Source: Heterohyrax brucei (lineage: Eukaryota > Chordata > Mammalia > Hyracoidea > Procaviidae). Taken from it: DNA of 64,000 nt. Below are positions 45,071-56,627 of the stretch, piece after piece; the first letter of the stretch is position 1; every line of letters starts with the position of its first letter. The translations under genes and the position numbers were made by a program. The stretch spans positions 147,421,701-147,485,700 of the forward strand of contig CM053140.1 in the NCBI GenBank assembly GCA_028571685.1, written 5' to 3'. The notes beneath the pieces were generated by a model that had not been told where the DNA came from, made no database searches, and worked only from the letters and a program-made list of their open reading frames with translations.

Positions 45071-45384
45071 GCAAGAAATATTTTTTGATAAGGTCACAGT
45101 TAACTACTGAGTGTCAGATTCCATGAACATTGCAGTTGATAGTTAATAGTGCTTAACACTGTGGATCATTTCCTGATGGTCTGTGTATTATGGGCTTCTG
45201 TGGTCCCTTTCAAAAATCTCAGCCTTATTCAGTATTTGTAGGCTTTTGTTTTCCTGCTGAATGTTAGATTTTGTCCTCATATCATAGTATTTTTCATGTA
45301 ATCCATCCATTTTCTTTTTTTTAAACTATATCTGTACCCTTCACTACAGAGTATTTACGTAGCTCTTATCTGAGCTCATTTTCA
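45071..45384. other. Intergenic DNA, no recognised element
   Basis: Nothing supported. Confidence 0.4.
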
Positions 45385-45905
45385 ACTACTAGACATCGCC
45401 ACATTAATGTCTGTATCCCATCTTATATCCAATATGTCCATCCAAATGGAACTGGTTTTCTCTCCACCCCAGCTCCCTTCTCTCGTTAAATACGTTGATG
45501 CGAGTCAATTCAAACTCACAGTGACTCTTATCAGACAGAATAGAACTGTCCCATGGGGTTTCCAAGGAGCAGCTGGTAGATTTGAACTGCCGGCCTTTTG
45601 GTTAGCAGCCAAACACTTAACCACTGGGCCACTAGGACTCCCTTCTTATTCCTATCAATTAGTGACACGTGTACAGCTAGTCATCCAGTATAGTGATCTC
45701 AAAGCTGTTCTTGATTTTTCCCTCTTTCTCATTGCATATATCCAGTCAGTCCGTAAACTTGGACCACATTTTCCTCCTGAATAATCCTTCAATCTTTTTG
45801 TTTCTAATCATCTCTTCCATAGATCGCTGAGACAACATTCTTAACTGATCTTGTTCTCTCCCACCATCTTTTTCAATCGTGTTATTCTCCAAAAATCCAT
45901 AAAAA
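45385..45905 (+). mobile_element. L2 LINE fragment
   Basis: atatgtccatccaaatggaa and ttcttgatttttccctcttt, then cattgcatatatccagtcag, in L2 ORF2 order. A SINE sits inside. Confidence 0.55.
45487..45642 (-). mobile_element. AfroSINE-type SINE, short form
   Basis: gagtcaattcaaactcacag at the tail, gaactgccggccttttggtt, and accactgggccactaggact at the head. Confidence 0.88.
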
Positions 45906-45949
45906 TTATTGTTCTTGCCATAGTTACCACGTGTGTGGTATTGTCTGGA

Positions 45950-46145
45950 GTCACTAGTTGACTCATACAGTTACGGGCTTAATGACTAGCCAGAAGATTG
46001 ATGGTTGGAGCCCACTCAAAGAAGTCCCTGAAGAAATGCTTGGCAATCTGCTTCTGAAAGACCGCAGCCTTGAACACCCTATAGAACCAGTTTGGCTCTG
46101 TAACACGTGGGTTGACCATGAGTCAGGATCAGCTCAATGACACTT
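45950..46145 (+). mobile_element. AfroSINE variant
   Basis: Alternate body form: gcttggcaatctgcttctga and aagaccgcagccttgaacac. Tail tgaccatgagtcaggatcag, then ctcaatgacac. The same subfamily as 13950. Confidence 0.78.
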
Positions 46146-46294
46146 TTTAAAATGGTATTATTTGTGTCATGTTTCATTTTCTCTTCTAGATTGAGGGTCA
46201 TAAGTCACATTTATGTTGAATGAATGTGATGTTTACCATTTTGTTTGTGGTAGAGATCTGCTAGTCATTGCCTACAGTAGGAGTTGTCCCTTTG

Positions 46295-46865
46295 TGTTGT
46301 TGTCATTTAGAAGTAATTGAGTGAGTTCTGAGTCGTCGCAACCCTATGTACAACAGAACAAAACACTGCACAGTACTGTGCCATCCTTACAATCATTGTT
46401 ATGCCAATTGGTAAGCCCACTGTTGCAGCCACTGTGTCAGTCCATCTCCTTAGGGGGCTTCCTCTTTTTCACTGACCCTCTACTTTACCAAGCATTATGT
46501 CCTTCTCTAGGGAATGATCCTCCTGACAACATGTCCAGAGTATGTGAGGTGTAGTTTTGCCATCCTTGATTCTAAGGAGCATTCTGATGGTGTTTCTTCC
46601 ATGACAAATTTGTTCATTTCTTTTTTTGCAGTTCATGGTATATTCAGTATTCTCTTCATTATCACAATTCAGAGGCATCAATTCTTAGTGCTTCACATGA
46701 GTAAGAGGTGACTGAAAAGACCGTGATTGGGTGAGGCACACCTTAGTCTTCAAGGTAACAGCTTGGCTTTTCAGCACTTTGAAGATGCCCTTTTTTGCCC
46801 AGTTGTACAATGCTAAGTGTCTTTTAATTTCCTGATTGCTGCTTCTATGGGTGTTGATAGAGAAT
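46295..46865 (-). mobile_element. RTE LINE 3' fragment
   Basis: Left end gttgttgtcatttagaagta, the reversed RTE terminus; then cactgttgcagccactgtgt and reversed C-terminal coding sequence to tgattgctgcttctatgggt. Frames are broken. Confidence 0.78.
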
Positions 46866-47109
46866 TAAATTACATTAATAAAATCAATCTATTGAATTCA
46901 TCAACTTTCTTTATTACTTATATGTAGTGAATCAAGTCTTTCCTGAATAGGCATTCTTAACCTGGAATCCATGAATGGACTTCTAAGAAATGCGTGAAGT
47001 CTTTAAAATTTTCTGGATAGCTTTCTGTACCATTTCTCTGCAGAGAATGACCATAGGTTTCACCAAACTCTCAAAGGAGTCTGAGTTACCTAAGTGCTTA
47101 AGACCCAGA

Positions 47110-47305
47110 ATGGTAAATGAGATAGCTTGATTTTGTATCCTGGCTCACTACTTACTAGGTGACTGCGGAAAAGTTACTTAACCTACACCTTACCTCACAT
47201 ATCTTCCTCATTTTAAACATGGTGATAATGACCTCATAGGGTTATTGGAAATATTTAACAAGCTGATATGTATAGAGTACTTGAAATAGAATTTAGTACA
47301 TGGGT
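47110..47305 (+). mobile_element. MIR SINE
   Basis: gtatcctggctcactactta, aaaagttacttaacctacac and acctcatagggttattggaa in MIR order. Confidence 0.7.
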
Positions 47306-47472
47306 GTGCAATCCAGTGGTTTCACTTGAAAAATCTTTGTAAAAATAAAATTGAACTAACATTATAAATCAGAAATATAAATGCTGTAGCCTTTGATAGC
47401 ATAAAAGAATTAATTTATCTGAAAGAAGAGAATAGATGTAGAAGAGCTATGGAGGGAAATAAAGAAAAAGAA

Positions 47473-48153
47473 AAACTTGTTGTCAAGTCCTGTTTTAATC
47501 AGCTAATGCTGCTCTAACAGAAATACCACAGAATGGATTGCTTTAACAAAGGAAGGTTTATTCTTAAACAGTTGCTGGGCTACAAGTGCAAATTTAAGAT
47601 ATCTGCTCCAGGGGAAGGCTTTCCCCCTTGTCGGCTCTGGAGGAAAGTGTGGTATTACATCCATTTTTGTCCAGGGAGCATCTTGGCACAGGAACCTCAG
47701 GTCCGAAGGACATGCTGTACTCCTGGCACTTTCTTGATGGTGTGAGGTTCCCAATTCTCTGCCTGCTTGCCTTTCCTTTTATCACTTCTAAGACAAAAGG
47801 ATTAAAGGTGGGGCAAGCCATACTCCAGGAAAATTCCCTTTGCAGTGGAGCAGGGAGCTGATCTTACGAAGGGGTTTACGGTTGCACCCTAATCCTTTAA
47901 CATACAGTATAGCAAAAGCACAAAATGGAGAACAATCATATAATACAACAGTCATATAATACAGGGAATCATGGTCACATGGCTTCATGTATTTTTGGGG
48001 GGACACAGTTCAGTCCATGACAAGTCCATTCTGATTCATAGTGACCCTATAGAACGGAGTAGAACAGCCTCTTAGGGTTTCCAAGGAGCAGCTGTGGGAT
48101 TTGAACTGTTGCTTAGCAGATGTAGCACTTAACCACTGTGTTGCCAGGGCTCT
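47473..48153 (-). mobile_element. AfroSINE-type SINE split by an LTR
   Basis: The tail tip (aacttgttgtcaagtcc, 47474-47490) is separated from the body (attctgattcatagtgaccc, 48028-48153) by the LTR at 47491-48022. Confidence 0.82.
47491..48022 (-). mobile_element. ERVL/MaLR-type solo LTR inside a SINE
   Basis: 532 bp, TGTTTTAATCAG to TCCATGACA, with perfect 5 bp repeats AGTCC at 47486-47490 and 48023-48027. Removing it restores a continuous SINE. Confidence 0.87.
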
Positions 48154-49078
48154 AAAGGGAAGGATAGAGAAGGAAAATGTGGATGTAGTAATTTCCTTTA
48201 TCTTCCTATTGAGATGTAGAATGTCTTAATAAAGTTGGTAGATCAGGAAATAAAACTTAAAGAAAATTACTATTCTTGAAAACATAGGATTTAAGGCTCA
48301 AAAGATAACTAAGAATTAAAGATTTAGGGTTTGGAGTTATCTACACAGAGTGGTTGAAATCACAGGAGTAGGAGTGGTCCCTAAGTGAGAGAGAATTGGA
48401 GATAAGGTCAAAGAGCTTTGGAGTAAGAGCACAACAAAGTGAAAGGGGAGGTTTAGCTTGGACAGGAGACAGGACTGTGCCTCTGAGGCAAGGGGGCAGA
48501 CCACAGATGGCAGTTCCAGTAAGAGGTCCAGAAACAAATGAATGTTATTAATCTTACATTCTTGAAAATAGTATCCATTTTTGTGTTTTGTCTGATTTTG
48601 TGTTGTAGATGCCAGTTTCATTTTTCTCAAAGAAATTCATGTTTTCAAAACAAATCCTAAAGGAATCTCCTACAATTAACAGTGAATAGTAACCAACATG
48701 TTTGGAATTTCAGTTGTTTTATACTTTTAAGAAAATATTGTATAAGGCACACCAGGGACATTAGTCTAAAGTAGTTGGAACGTATCATTTCCTACTCTTT
48801 AAGAGTTAGCATGTTAAGAAATGTTTCTCTTAAGGAAAGTATTTAAATGATTGGGCCCTAGCCGATAGTAGTGAGCCATGTATGTCTGTGATATGATGAC
48901 ATGTGTCTTTCAAAGCTTCAGCAATGTTAAAATGCAATTTCAGGGTTTCTTTTTGATGGTTAGCTTCAGTGTGATATCACCCTTTGGGAGGGGTCTTATG
49001 AGAGGGAGGACACTTACATAAGTGATTTTTCCTAATAATCAAATTTCTTTGATTCTCTGCATCCTAATTTAGGTGGAT
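48154..49078. other. Intergenic DNA with old-repeat relics
   Basis: 48340-48480 (agagagaattggagataagg) resembles the unassigned ancient family of 38464. The remainder is unrecognised. Confidence 0.35.
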
Positions 49079-49931
49079 TTTTTTTTTTTAAAAAAAAAAA
49101 AAACAAAAACATTGCACTGTGTTTTAGATGAAAGCAGACACAGCAAACTGAACAACTCATGCACAGATTGTTCCATGACATTGGTTCTCTCCTGCAGTGT
49201 GTCAGCACCCTCCCCATATCTGCACTGACTTCCCATTTCCATCCCTCCTGTTTCCCAGCCCCTCCATCTTAACTTTGCTTTTGGGCAAAAGTTACCTGTT
49301 TGGTCTTTTACAGTTAATTGTTTTAAGGAGCATGTTCCTTGCAAGTGTTATTGTTTGTTTTACAAACCAATTTGTTATTTCACTGGAAGTAAAGTAACCT
49401 CTGGGAGTGGCTTCTATTCCGGATGAAAAGAGTGTCTTAGGATGATAGTCTCAGGGTTCCCCCAGTCTCTAACAGTCCAGTAATTTTTTTTTTTTTTAAA
49501 TAATGGATTTAAGGTTTGTTCCACATTTTTATCCCATTCTAGCCAGGACCTTCTGTTGTGTCACTGGTCAGAGGTACTGGTAGTGGTAGACGGGCACTAT
49601 CTCACCCTTCTACTTTTAGGCTAGATGAGGCTGTAGTTCCTGTGGGCTCTTAGCTCTGTGGACTGACTCGTGTGTCTTTGTTTTCCTTCCTTCTCCTTTG
49701 CTCCAGACCAATAATTGTATGTTAGGTGGATGTCTGCACTCTTTTAAGACCCCAGACACTACTCACCAAACTAAAATGTAGAACATTATGTTTATGAACT
49801 GTGGTATGCCGGTTGACCTAGATGTCCCCCAGGACAGTGATCTTTAGCATCCAGTGCCAGTAACTCAGACCCATAAAGGGTTTGGGTATGTTTAAGATGT
49901 TTCCATAACTGTGCCCTGTGTATGCTCTAAA

Positions 49932-50084
49932 CTCGTTGCTATCAAGTCAATTTCTATGTATAATAATCCCATAGGACAGAGTAGAACTGCCTCTATAGAA
50001 TTTCAAAGGAGGGCCTGGTTGATTTGAACTGCTGATGCTTTGATTAGCAGCCATAGCACTTAACCACTACATCACTAGGGTTTT
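49932..50084 (-). mobile_element. AfroSINE-type SINE, short form
   Basis: cgttgctatcaagtcaattt at the tail, accactacatcactagggtt at the head. Confidence 0.86.
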
Positions 50085-50420
50085 TGTATATGCTGTAATA
50101 TAGATCTAAATATATATGCAGCAAATACAAATACTGAAATATAAATGTGCACAACTATACCCATATATGCACATGTATCCCCGTATGCCCTCCCACACCT
50201 ACATAGCATATGTATCTACTTATGTAATGGCTCATGAATTTTTGGTTGATGTTGCTGTTGTTGTAGAATTGTATACGTTACAGCATTTACTGTAGTTGTC
50301 CTTTATTATTGTGTCCCCCTTAGTGACTCCGTTTACCTTGGTCACATTGTGTTTAACTTTCCCCATGTTGTATATTGCCTTTCTCTTCACCAGAATTAAC
50401 AAGTGTCTGCTATGTAATAG

Positions 50421-50571
50421 GAAACCCTGGTGGTGTAATGGTCAAGTGCTACATCTGCTAGCAGAAAGGCTGACAATTCAGATCCTCCAGGCATTCCTTG
50501 GAAACTCCATGGAGCAGTTCTGCTCTGTCATATAGGGTCACTATGTGTCAGAATTGACTTGTCAGCACTGG
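50421..50571 (+). mobile_element. AfroSINE-type SINE, short form
   Basis: gaaaccctggtggtgtaatg head; tgtgtcagaattgacttgtc tail. A CCTT-rich microsatellite has grown from its end. Confidence 0.88.
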
Positions 50572-50642
50572 GTCTTCCTTCCTTCCTGCCTTCCTGCCTC
50601 CCTGCCTTCCTTCCTCCCTGAGTCTCCTTCCTTCTGCCTCCC
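50572..50642. repeat. (CCTT)n / CT-rich microsatellite
   Basis: Interrupted ccttccttcctgccttcctg units directly after the SINE tail. Confidence 0.85.
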
Positions 50643-50740
50643 ATTCCTGGTAACTATTAAAGAACATTGCTTTCTGTGTATAAATTTGACTTGTTGACTA
50701 TTTATCAAAGTAGTAACACAACATTGTCCTTTTGTGGTTG

Positions 50741-51185
50741 ATTTATTTTAGTCAGTTGTACTACTCTAACAGAAATACCAGAAAGTGGAATGCTTTAAAA
50801 AGGGAAATATTTATTCTTACACAGTCCAGCAGGCTGTAAGTCCAAATTCAGGATGTCTGCTCCAGGGGAAGGCTTTTCTCCTTGTTGGCTCCAGAGGAAG
50901 GTCCTTGTGTTGCATCAGTCTTTGTTCAGGGAGCATCTGGGCACAGGAACCTTAGGTGTGAAAGATGTCTTCTACTCCTGATGCTGCTTTCTTGATAGTG
51001 TGAAGTGCCTTTTATAGTGGAGCAGGGAGGTGACCTTAAGAAGGGATTTACAGTCCCACCCTAATCCTGTTTAACATACAGTATAGGAAAATCAAAAAAT
51101 GAAGGACAATCATAAAATACTAGGAATCATGGCCCAGTCAAATGGCTACACACATTTTGGGGGGTACATAGTTCAATTCATGATA
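50741..51185 (-). mobile_element. 3' LTR of a MaLR provirus
   Basis: attttagtcagttgtactac to agttcaattcatgata, with cttgatagtgtgaagtgcct. A central part present in other copies is deleted. Confidence 0.72.
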
Positions 51186-52250
51186 TTCCACCCATTGGCC
51201 CACCAAAAACCACGTTTTTGAAAAGTATAATACATTCATCCCATCATAGCATAAGTCATGGAAAAAACATGTCCGTCTGATATTCTAAAAGTCTTAAATC
51301 AGTTTCAAGTCCAGAATACAAAAACTCCTCTACAACTTTGAAACCGAGAATACAAGCTGTCTGCTTCCGAAGATACAATGGCAGAACAGGCACAAGTTAG
51401 ACGTTGCCACTTCAAATGGAGAAAGCAAAACAGGAAACAAGGAAGTCAGCAGGACACGTTACATTAGCCCTCAAAGCTTTGGAAAATCTTCCATTTTCTA
51501 AGACAATTCACACATTAGTTTGGGCCTGCAGACTTGAGGTACTGGCCACACTCTCCGGATTCTGAGTGGAGACCCTGGCCTTGTGCTGCAACTCTACCTA
51601 GAAAGGCCCACTTGGACGGCAACGCTGCCTCATCAGCTTTAGGTGCACTCTAAGCCCAACTGAGTGGCAGTTCCACTCTTACAAACACAGAAAGCCCTGA
51701 TTCCATCTTTTCAAACCCAAGAGGTCATGGCCATACATTTTGAAACTGAGGCAGCTCAGCTTCTTAGGCTGTTTGTCTCTTCAGCTTCTTCTTCCTGGGG
51801 CCTCATGGCCCGAGCCTCGGGCCCACATCTGCCCTGGAGGGGTAAGTGTTCCAAAGCTCTGTAGCACCACTGATTCAAGTACCCAGAGGAACCCTACTGT
51901 GCCATATAGCCTCCTGCACACAGGCACTCAGTTCTCCTGCTCCATGGGTCAGCAAGCCTAGTTCCACTGATTCTACTGCCCAGAGGCAGCCCACTGTGCC
52001 AGGATATCTCTGTGCAAGGGCACTCAGCTCTGTTGCTCTGTGGGTTGGCTCCAGCACTGTTTTACACTGCTCTGGTTATGCTGCTGCCCATCTGCTGCTG
52101 TTGGTCCTCTGGTGTTTCTCACCATCTCTGCCTTCTTCAGTGTTAACAGTTCTTCATTCCTTCTGAGTCTTCTATCCATTCAATTTTAAAACCAGTTCCA
52201 CATTTTACGTATTTGTTAGAGCAGCACCCTACTCTCTCAGTACCAAATTC
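51186..52250 (-). mobile_element. MaLR internal region
   Basis: About 1.07 kb between two LTRs. The left junction (ccacccattggcccaccaaa) and right junction (gcagcaccctactctctcag, taccaaattc) match what I know of reversed MST/THE1 internal sequence. Open frames up to 106 codons show no retroviral domain, as expected for MaLR. Confidence 0.65.
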
Positions 52251-52464
52251 TGCTTTAGTCGTCTAGTGCTGCTGTATCAGAAATATCACAGAGGGGATAG
52301 CTCTAACAAAGGAAAGTTTATTCTTACACAGTCCAGTAGGCTACAAGTCCAAATTCAGGATGTCCATTACAGGGGAAGGCTTTCCCTGTATTGGCTCTGG
52401 AGGAAAGTCCTTGTGTTGCATCCGTCTTTCTTTGGTTGGGTAGCATCTTGGCACAGGAACCTCA
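52251..52464 (-). mobile_element. 5' LTR of the MaLR provirus, truncated
   Basis: tgctttagtcgtctagtgct to gcacaggaacctca. It stops in mid-LTR and is followed by the opposite strand of the same LTR. Confidence 0.7.
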
Positions 52465-52717
52465 CACCATCAAGAAAACAGCACTGGGAGTAAAGCATGT
52501 CCTTTAGACCTGAGGTTCCTGTGCCAAGATGCTCCCTGACCAAATACTGACATAACAAGGACTTTCCTCTACAGCCTACACAGGAAAAGCCTTCTCTTGG
52601 AGTAGACACCTGAATTCAAACTTCTAGCCTTCCAGACTGTGTAAGAATAAACTTGCCTTTGTTAAAGCCATCCACTCTGTGGTATTTCTGTTAGAGCAGC
52701 AATAGATGACTGAAACA
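52465..52717 (+). mobile_element. Inverted LTR copy forming a fold-back
   Basis: Sense LTR: caccatcaagaaaacagcac, then tgaggttcctgtgccaagat, ending atgactgaaaca. 52511-52532 is the exact reverse complement of 52443-52464, and the rest of the two arms is clearly alike. Confidence 0.75.
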
Positions 52718-53285
52718 CTGAGTATATCATCTCTGGATTCATCCCTGTTTCCTGGACTCATCGTTATTCTTTATCATGGAGTGATTGTGCATTGTATGTG
52801 TGTACCACATTTTGTTTATCCGTTCGTCTGTGGATGCACAACCAAAAAGATGGTCATTTCTATCATTTTGCTATTTTGAATACTGCTGCATTGAACAAGG
52901 GTGTGCGTTTGTCTGTTGGTGTCACTGCTCCTACTTCTGTAGGATATAGACCTAAGAGTGAGATTGCTGATCATGCGGTGTTTCTATTTCTGACTTTCTG
53001 AGGGTGCGCCGTATCATTTTCCGTGGTAGTTGTGCCACTTTATAGTTCCCAGTCTCCTCACAGTATCACTAGCATTTGTTGTTTTTGGTTTTTTTGATTA
53101 GTGACATTTTTTGCAAGGGTGAGATAATATCTTGTGCTGCAGTTTTCATTTGTGTCTCTCAAACAGCTAATCTATGTGTTTGTTGGCCACCTGGATGTAT
53201 TCTTTGGTGAAATATCTATTCATGTCTTTTGCCCATTTTTTGATTGAGTTGTTTGTCTTTGTGTGTTGAAGGGTCCTGATTTTAT

Positions 53286-53574
53286 GTAAGTTTATATAGT
53301 CTGTGTGGAAACTAAGTATATTCACATTGTGCATTTATATCTAAGGCTTTCCTTTCTAGCCTTTTACTTTATACCTTTCTCAACTTATTTTTTTTAATGA
53401 CTAGCATTTGACAAACACTACTTTCTCACTAATGAAAATAGACTGTGTCCATACCGTTGGGCTTTTTTTGGTAATGGACTTATATTACTATAAATGTAAC
53501 TTTAAATACACTTCTTCAGATAATATATGGTTTCTATTTTTTAGTAATAAAATGTATCAACATTAATTAGAGTT
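53286..53574. other. Intergenic DNA, no recognised element
   Basis: Nothing supported. Confidence 0.35.
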
Positions 53575-53700
53575 GTAAGGGACCATAGAAGCCATCTAGT
53601 TTTGCCCTTTTTCAGATTAAGAACTGACAGTTTGAAACAGGTCATAGGTCTACATCTACACAGAGCCAGCAACAATAATTATTATGTAGTGGTTTTTGTA
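53575..53700 (-). mobile_element. MIR-like relic
   Basis: agggaccatagaagccatct and cagattaagaactgacagtt resemble reversed MIR-class sequence. Confidence 0.45.
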
Positions 53701-53702
53701 TG

Positions 53703-53869
53703 CCATGGAAGTCCAGGTGGTGTAGTGGTTAAGTGCTACGGCTGCTAACCAAAGGTCCGCAGTTTGAATCCAGCAGGTACTCTTTGGAAACTCTGTGGGA
53801 GCAGTTCTCTGCTGTCACCTGGGGTCTCTTTGAGTTGGAATCGACTCTATGGTGGTAGGTTTTGATTTA
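53703..53869 (+). mobile_element. AfroSINE-type SINE, well preserved
   Basis: ccaggtggtgtagtggttaa, gctacggctgctaaccaaag, and tail gttggaatcgactctatggt. One of the least diverged heads in the window. Confidence 0.9.
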
Positions 53870-53871
53870 TG

Positions 53872-54062
53872 TGCCATGCAGTATTCTAAACACATAATGT
53901 ATATTTTAATCTATTAATTTTAGACAATTCTCAAAATCATACATTTTAAAAACAAGGAAGCAGACGCTCAGAGGTTAAGTTTCTCAAGAATACCCACCTA
54001 GTAAGCAATGTTGCTGAGATTTGAACCCAGGCGGTGGGCCTTCTAGTTAGCGCATTTAAATA
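53872..54062 (-). mobile_element. MIR SINE
   Basis: gcagacgctcagaggttaag, cacctagtaagcaatgttgc and gagatttgaacccaggcggt, in reversed MIR order. Confidence 0.68.
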
Positions 54063-54404
54063 TGCTCTCAGTTTCTAGAACGGGCAGTTTTACTACCCAC
54101 CAAACTTTGTGTCTTTCTTTAAAAAAGCTGGTGAAAACGAAAGTTCTGTCATTTTCAAAATCCAGTAAAACTGATGAAGAGGAAAAGAAGCTCTGTGACC
54201 ACAGCATGGCCTGTAAATGCCCTTGCAGGCATTTGGTCTGCACACAAGCAAAAGGAAAGTCACTCTTAATGTTGTCTAATAAAAATGAGCTGTTTTGGCT
54301 GTCAGCTGTTTTTATACAGACTAAAGGAATCCTTTGTAGTGCTATTTCTTTGACCAGGTGTCTACCATCTAAATGATCTCTTCTACACTTGTGACTTGTT
54401 TGTT

Positions 54405-54556
54405 GTGTATCATTGAGTTGGTTCCAACTTATGGTGACCCTGCAGGACAGACTGTGACTGCCCCACTGGGTTTCCAAGGAGTGGCAGGTGGGTCTGAACT
54501 GCAAACCTTTTGGTTAGCTATCCTGAGCTCTCACCACTTTGTCACCAGGGTTCCTC
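54405..54556 (-). mobile_element. AfroSINE-type SINE, short form
   Basis: tcattgagttggttccaact tail; ctttgtcaccagggttcctc head. Confidence 0.87.
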
Positions 54557-54861
54557 TTGTTAATAAGCAGTACTATGTAGATATTACTAGGATAGCTTTT
54601 TTTAAGGAAATTGCTATTAGGGTACATAATAAAACATAATTGTTTTAGGAGTACTCAGTGATTATGTAAATGTAAAAATGGGTATTAACCATCATTGATT
54701 AATAACCTGCTGGCTATGGAAACACTTTGTATAATGTGCTCTTTTAATAGGCAAAGTGATCTTTTCATGAAAGTACCATGAGACAAAGTGAAGAATAGGG
54801 TATTTGGTGTCAATGGCAAGTACACAGTTGATTTCTGTTAGAGTTTAGAATTCCTATAGGT

Positions 54862-55048
54862 CAATGGTTCTTAAGTTTTAATATGCACCAGAATCTCCAG
54901 AAAGCTTGTTAAAACACATGGCCCTGGGCCCATCCTCACAGTTTCTGATGTAGCGGTCTGGGGTGGGGCTTGCAAAACTCGTACTTCTAACAAGTTTTTA
55001 GGGGATGCCGACCCTGCTGGTTCAAGAGCCACAGTTTGAAATCAACTA
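54862..55048 (+). mobile_element. MER20 hAT-type DNA transposon
   Basis: 187 bp with hAT ends (caatggttcttaag ... gtttgaaatcaacta). Internal blocks gcaccagaatctccagaaag, gcttgttaaaacacatggcc, ggtctggggtggggcttgc and cttctaacaagttt match MER20. Flanks ctataggt (54854-54861) and ctacaggc (55049-55056) match at 6 of 8, the hAT duplication size. Confidence 0.82.
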
Positions 55049-55256
55049 CTACAGGCAATAGGGGAACAACAAAAGTGAAGACATACAGAGTACACGAGGT
55101 CTAGTTTGTGGAGGAGTTTCATTACCAAGATAATGGTATGAATTTTTTCCTGCAAATAGCAGGAAGCCATAGCAAAGTTTTATGCCAAGCAGTGACAATT
55201 AAAGCGTGTTTTAAGAATAATGATGGCACTTAAAGGCATATATATGACTGATATTA

Positions 55257-55434
55257 AAACCAAAAAAAACTAAACCCAGTGCTGTCAAGTCCATTCCAAC
55301 TCATAGTGACCATATAGGATGGAGTAGAACTGTGCCATAGAGCTTCTGAGGAGTACCTGGTAGGTTTGAACTGCCAACCTTCTGGCTAGCAGACACAGCA
55401 CTTAACCTACTGCCAGGATTTTCGTGACTGATAT
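55257..55434 (-). mobile_element. AfroSINE-type SINE with target duplication
   Basis: Tail aaaaccaaaaaaaactaaac at left, head cacttaacctactgccagga at right. Perfect 12 bp repeats tgactgatatta at 55245-55256 and 55435-55446. Confidence 0.9.
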
Positions 55435-55469
55435 TAGACATCTCCAAATGAATAGCCAGAGACCTCAGT

Positions 55470-56600
55470 CTCTGTATGTTCAAAACTAGACTCTCTTTCC
55501 ATAACTTATACATCCTCTTATTTTCATTCTCCAGTATATTTCCGTTTTACTCAGCCAGAAACCTGAGCGTTATCTTGCACTTTACTTACCCCCGTCATTG
55601 ACAGTACTTGGTACCCAAGTCCTGCCACTGTAAAAATATGTCTTAAATCTGGTTCTTCATTCCTGCTGCTTCCATCATCTCTTGCCCGGACCATTGTAAA
55701 AGGGGCCTAGCCTATCTCCCTGTCCATAGTCTTCCTCCATCTCTAGTTTCTTTCTATGTATATCAGCTGTTCTCTTTTTAAGTATTTACTTGGTCTTGTC
55801 ATTCTCCTGCGTATTCTTAAAATATGCTTTAATTGTCACTGCTTGGCTAAAAGCTTGCCTGTGGTTTCCTGTGTAGTACTTTTAATGATTTCCCATTGCT
55901 GATGGAGCAGAGTTTGAACTCTTGAACATAGTGTGTGAGGCCTCCATACTCTGACTTTTGACACCTCCCTACCCTCATGTCCTACCAGGGTTCCCTACAG
56001 ACCTTATACTCCAGTCATGCCAAACCCCACTATTCACCATTGTTTGGACATTGTATCAAGCCTTTCGTATTTGTGTCTTTATGTTATTCCCTTTGCCTAC
56101 AAATTACTTGTTGTTTAAGGCACTCGTTAAACCTTATGACCTTTCTGAAGTCTTTTGTCCACACCCCTTTGAGATAAAGTATATTATTTCCTCTTTCATG
56201 TTGCTCTCCCTAAGTTTACGTAATTCTCAAAATCACCACTGTAAGTCTTATACAAAAACAAACCCATTGCTGCCAAGTCAATTCTGACTCATAGTGACTC
56301 TGCAGAGCAGAGGAGAACTGCCCCGTAGCATTTCCAAGGAATGCCTGGTGGATTTGAACTGCTAACCTTTTGGCTAGCAGCTGTAGCACTTAAGCACTAC
56401 ACCACCAGGGTTTCCTTAAGTGTTATACATACCTATAATGCACTGATTATATTGTGTTCTGTTTAGGTGCAAATGCCCGTCTCCATTACTAGATTGAGAG
56501 CTTGGATGTTGAGAACCATTTAGTATTTATCTTTGTATCCTCCATGAGGAGTTTGTTATTTGGTGCATAGTACACACTTAATAATGCTTCCTTGAAATCG
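55470..56600 (+). mobile_element. L2 LINE fragment, long
   Basis: cagccagaaacctgagcgtt, tacccaagtcctgccactgt, atgatttcccattgctgatg, ccctttgcctacaaattact and the 3' end agattgagagcttggatgtt follow the L2 order. A SINE sits inside at 56252-56417. Confidence 0.68.
56252..56417 (-). mobile_element. AfroSINE-type SINE, short form
   Basis: attgctgccaagtcaattct tail; agcactacaccaccagggtt head. Well preserved. Confidence 0.9.
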
Positions 56601-56627
56601 GATCTGACTTGACGGCTCTTGGCTGGC
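56597..56627 (+). mobile_element. Tail-only RTE/SINE micro-insertion
   Basis: 31 bp: atcggatctgacttgacggc, then tcttggctggc. Only 4 bp (tgaa) can be seen as a duplication (56593-56596, 56628-56631). Confidence 0.6.

Larger units (their letters stand above)
49079..53285 (-). mobile_element. L1 3'UTR and ORF2 3' part, split by SINEs and a MaLR
   Basis: Starts with a T/A homopolymer junction (49079-49103). The 3'UTR shows gactggtcagaggtactggt-like blocks near 49565, and aagaccccagacactactca. ORF2 antisense resumes at 52718 (ctgagtatatcatctctgga, tgctattttgaatactgctg). Insertions: SINEs at 49932 and 50421, MaLR at 50741-52717. Confidence 0.7.

Noticed and set aside
51664-52166. Overlapping plus-strand frames of 66-106 codons
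   Set aside because: They lie antisense in the MaLR internal region, between its LTRs, and carry no protein motif.
54043-54504. Minus-strand frame of 153 codons
   Set aside because: It starts inside a SINE and ends in a MIR; no domain is visible. A chance frame.
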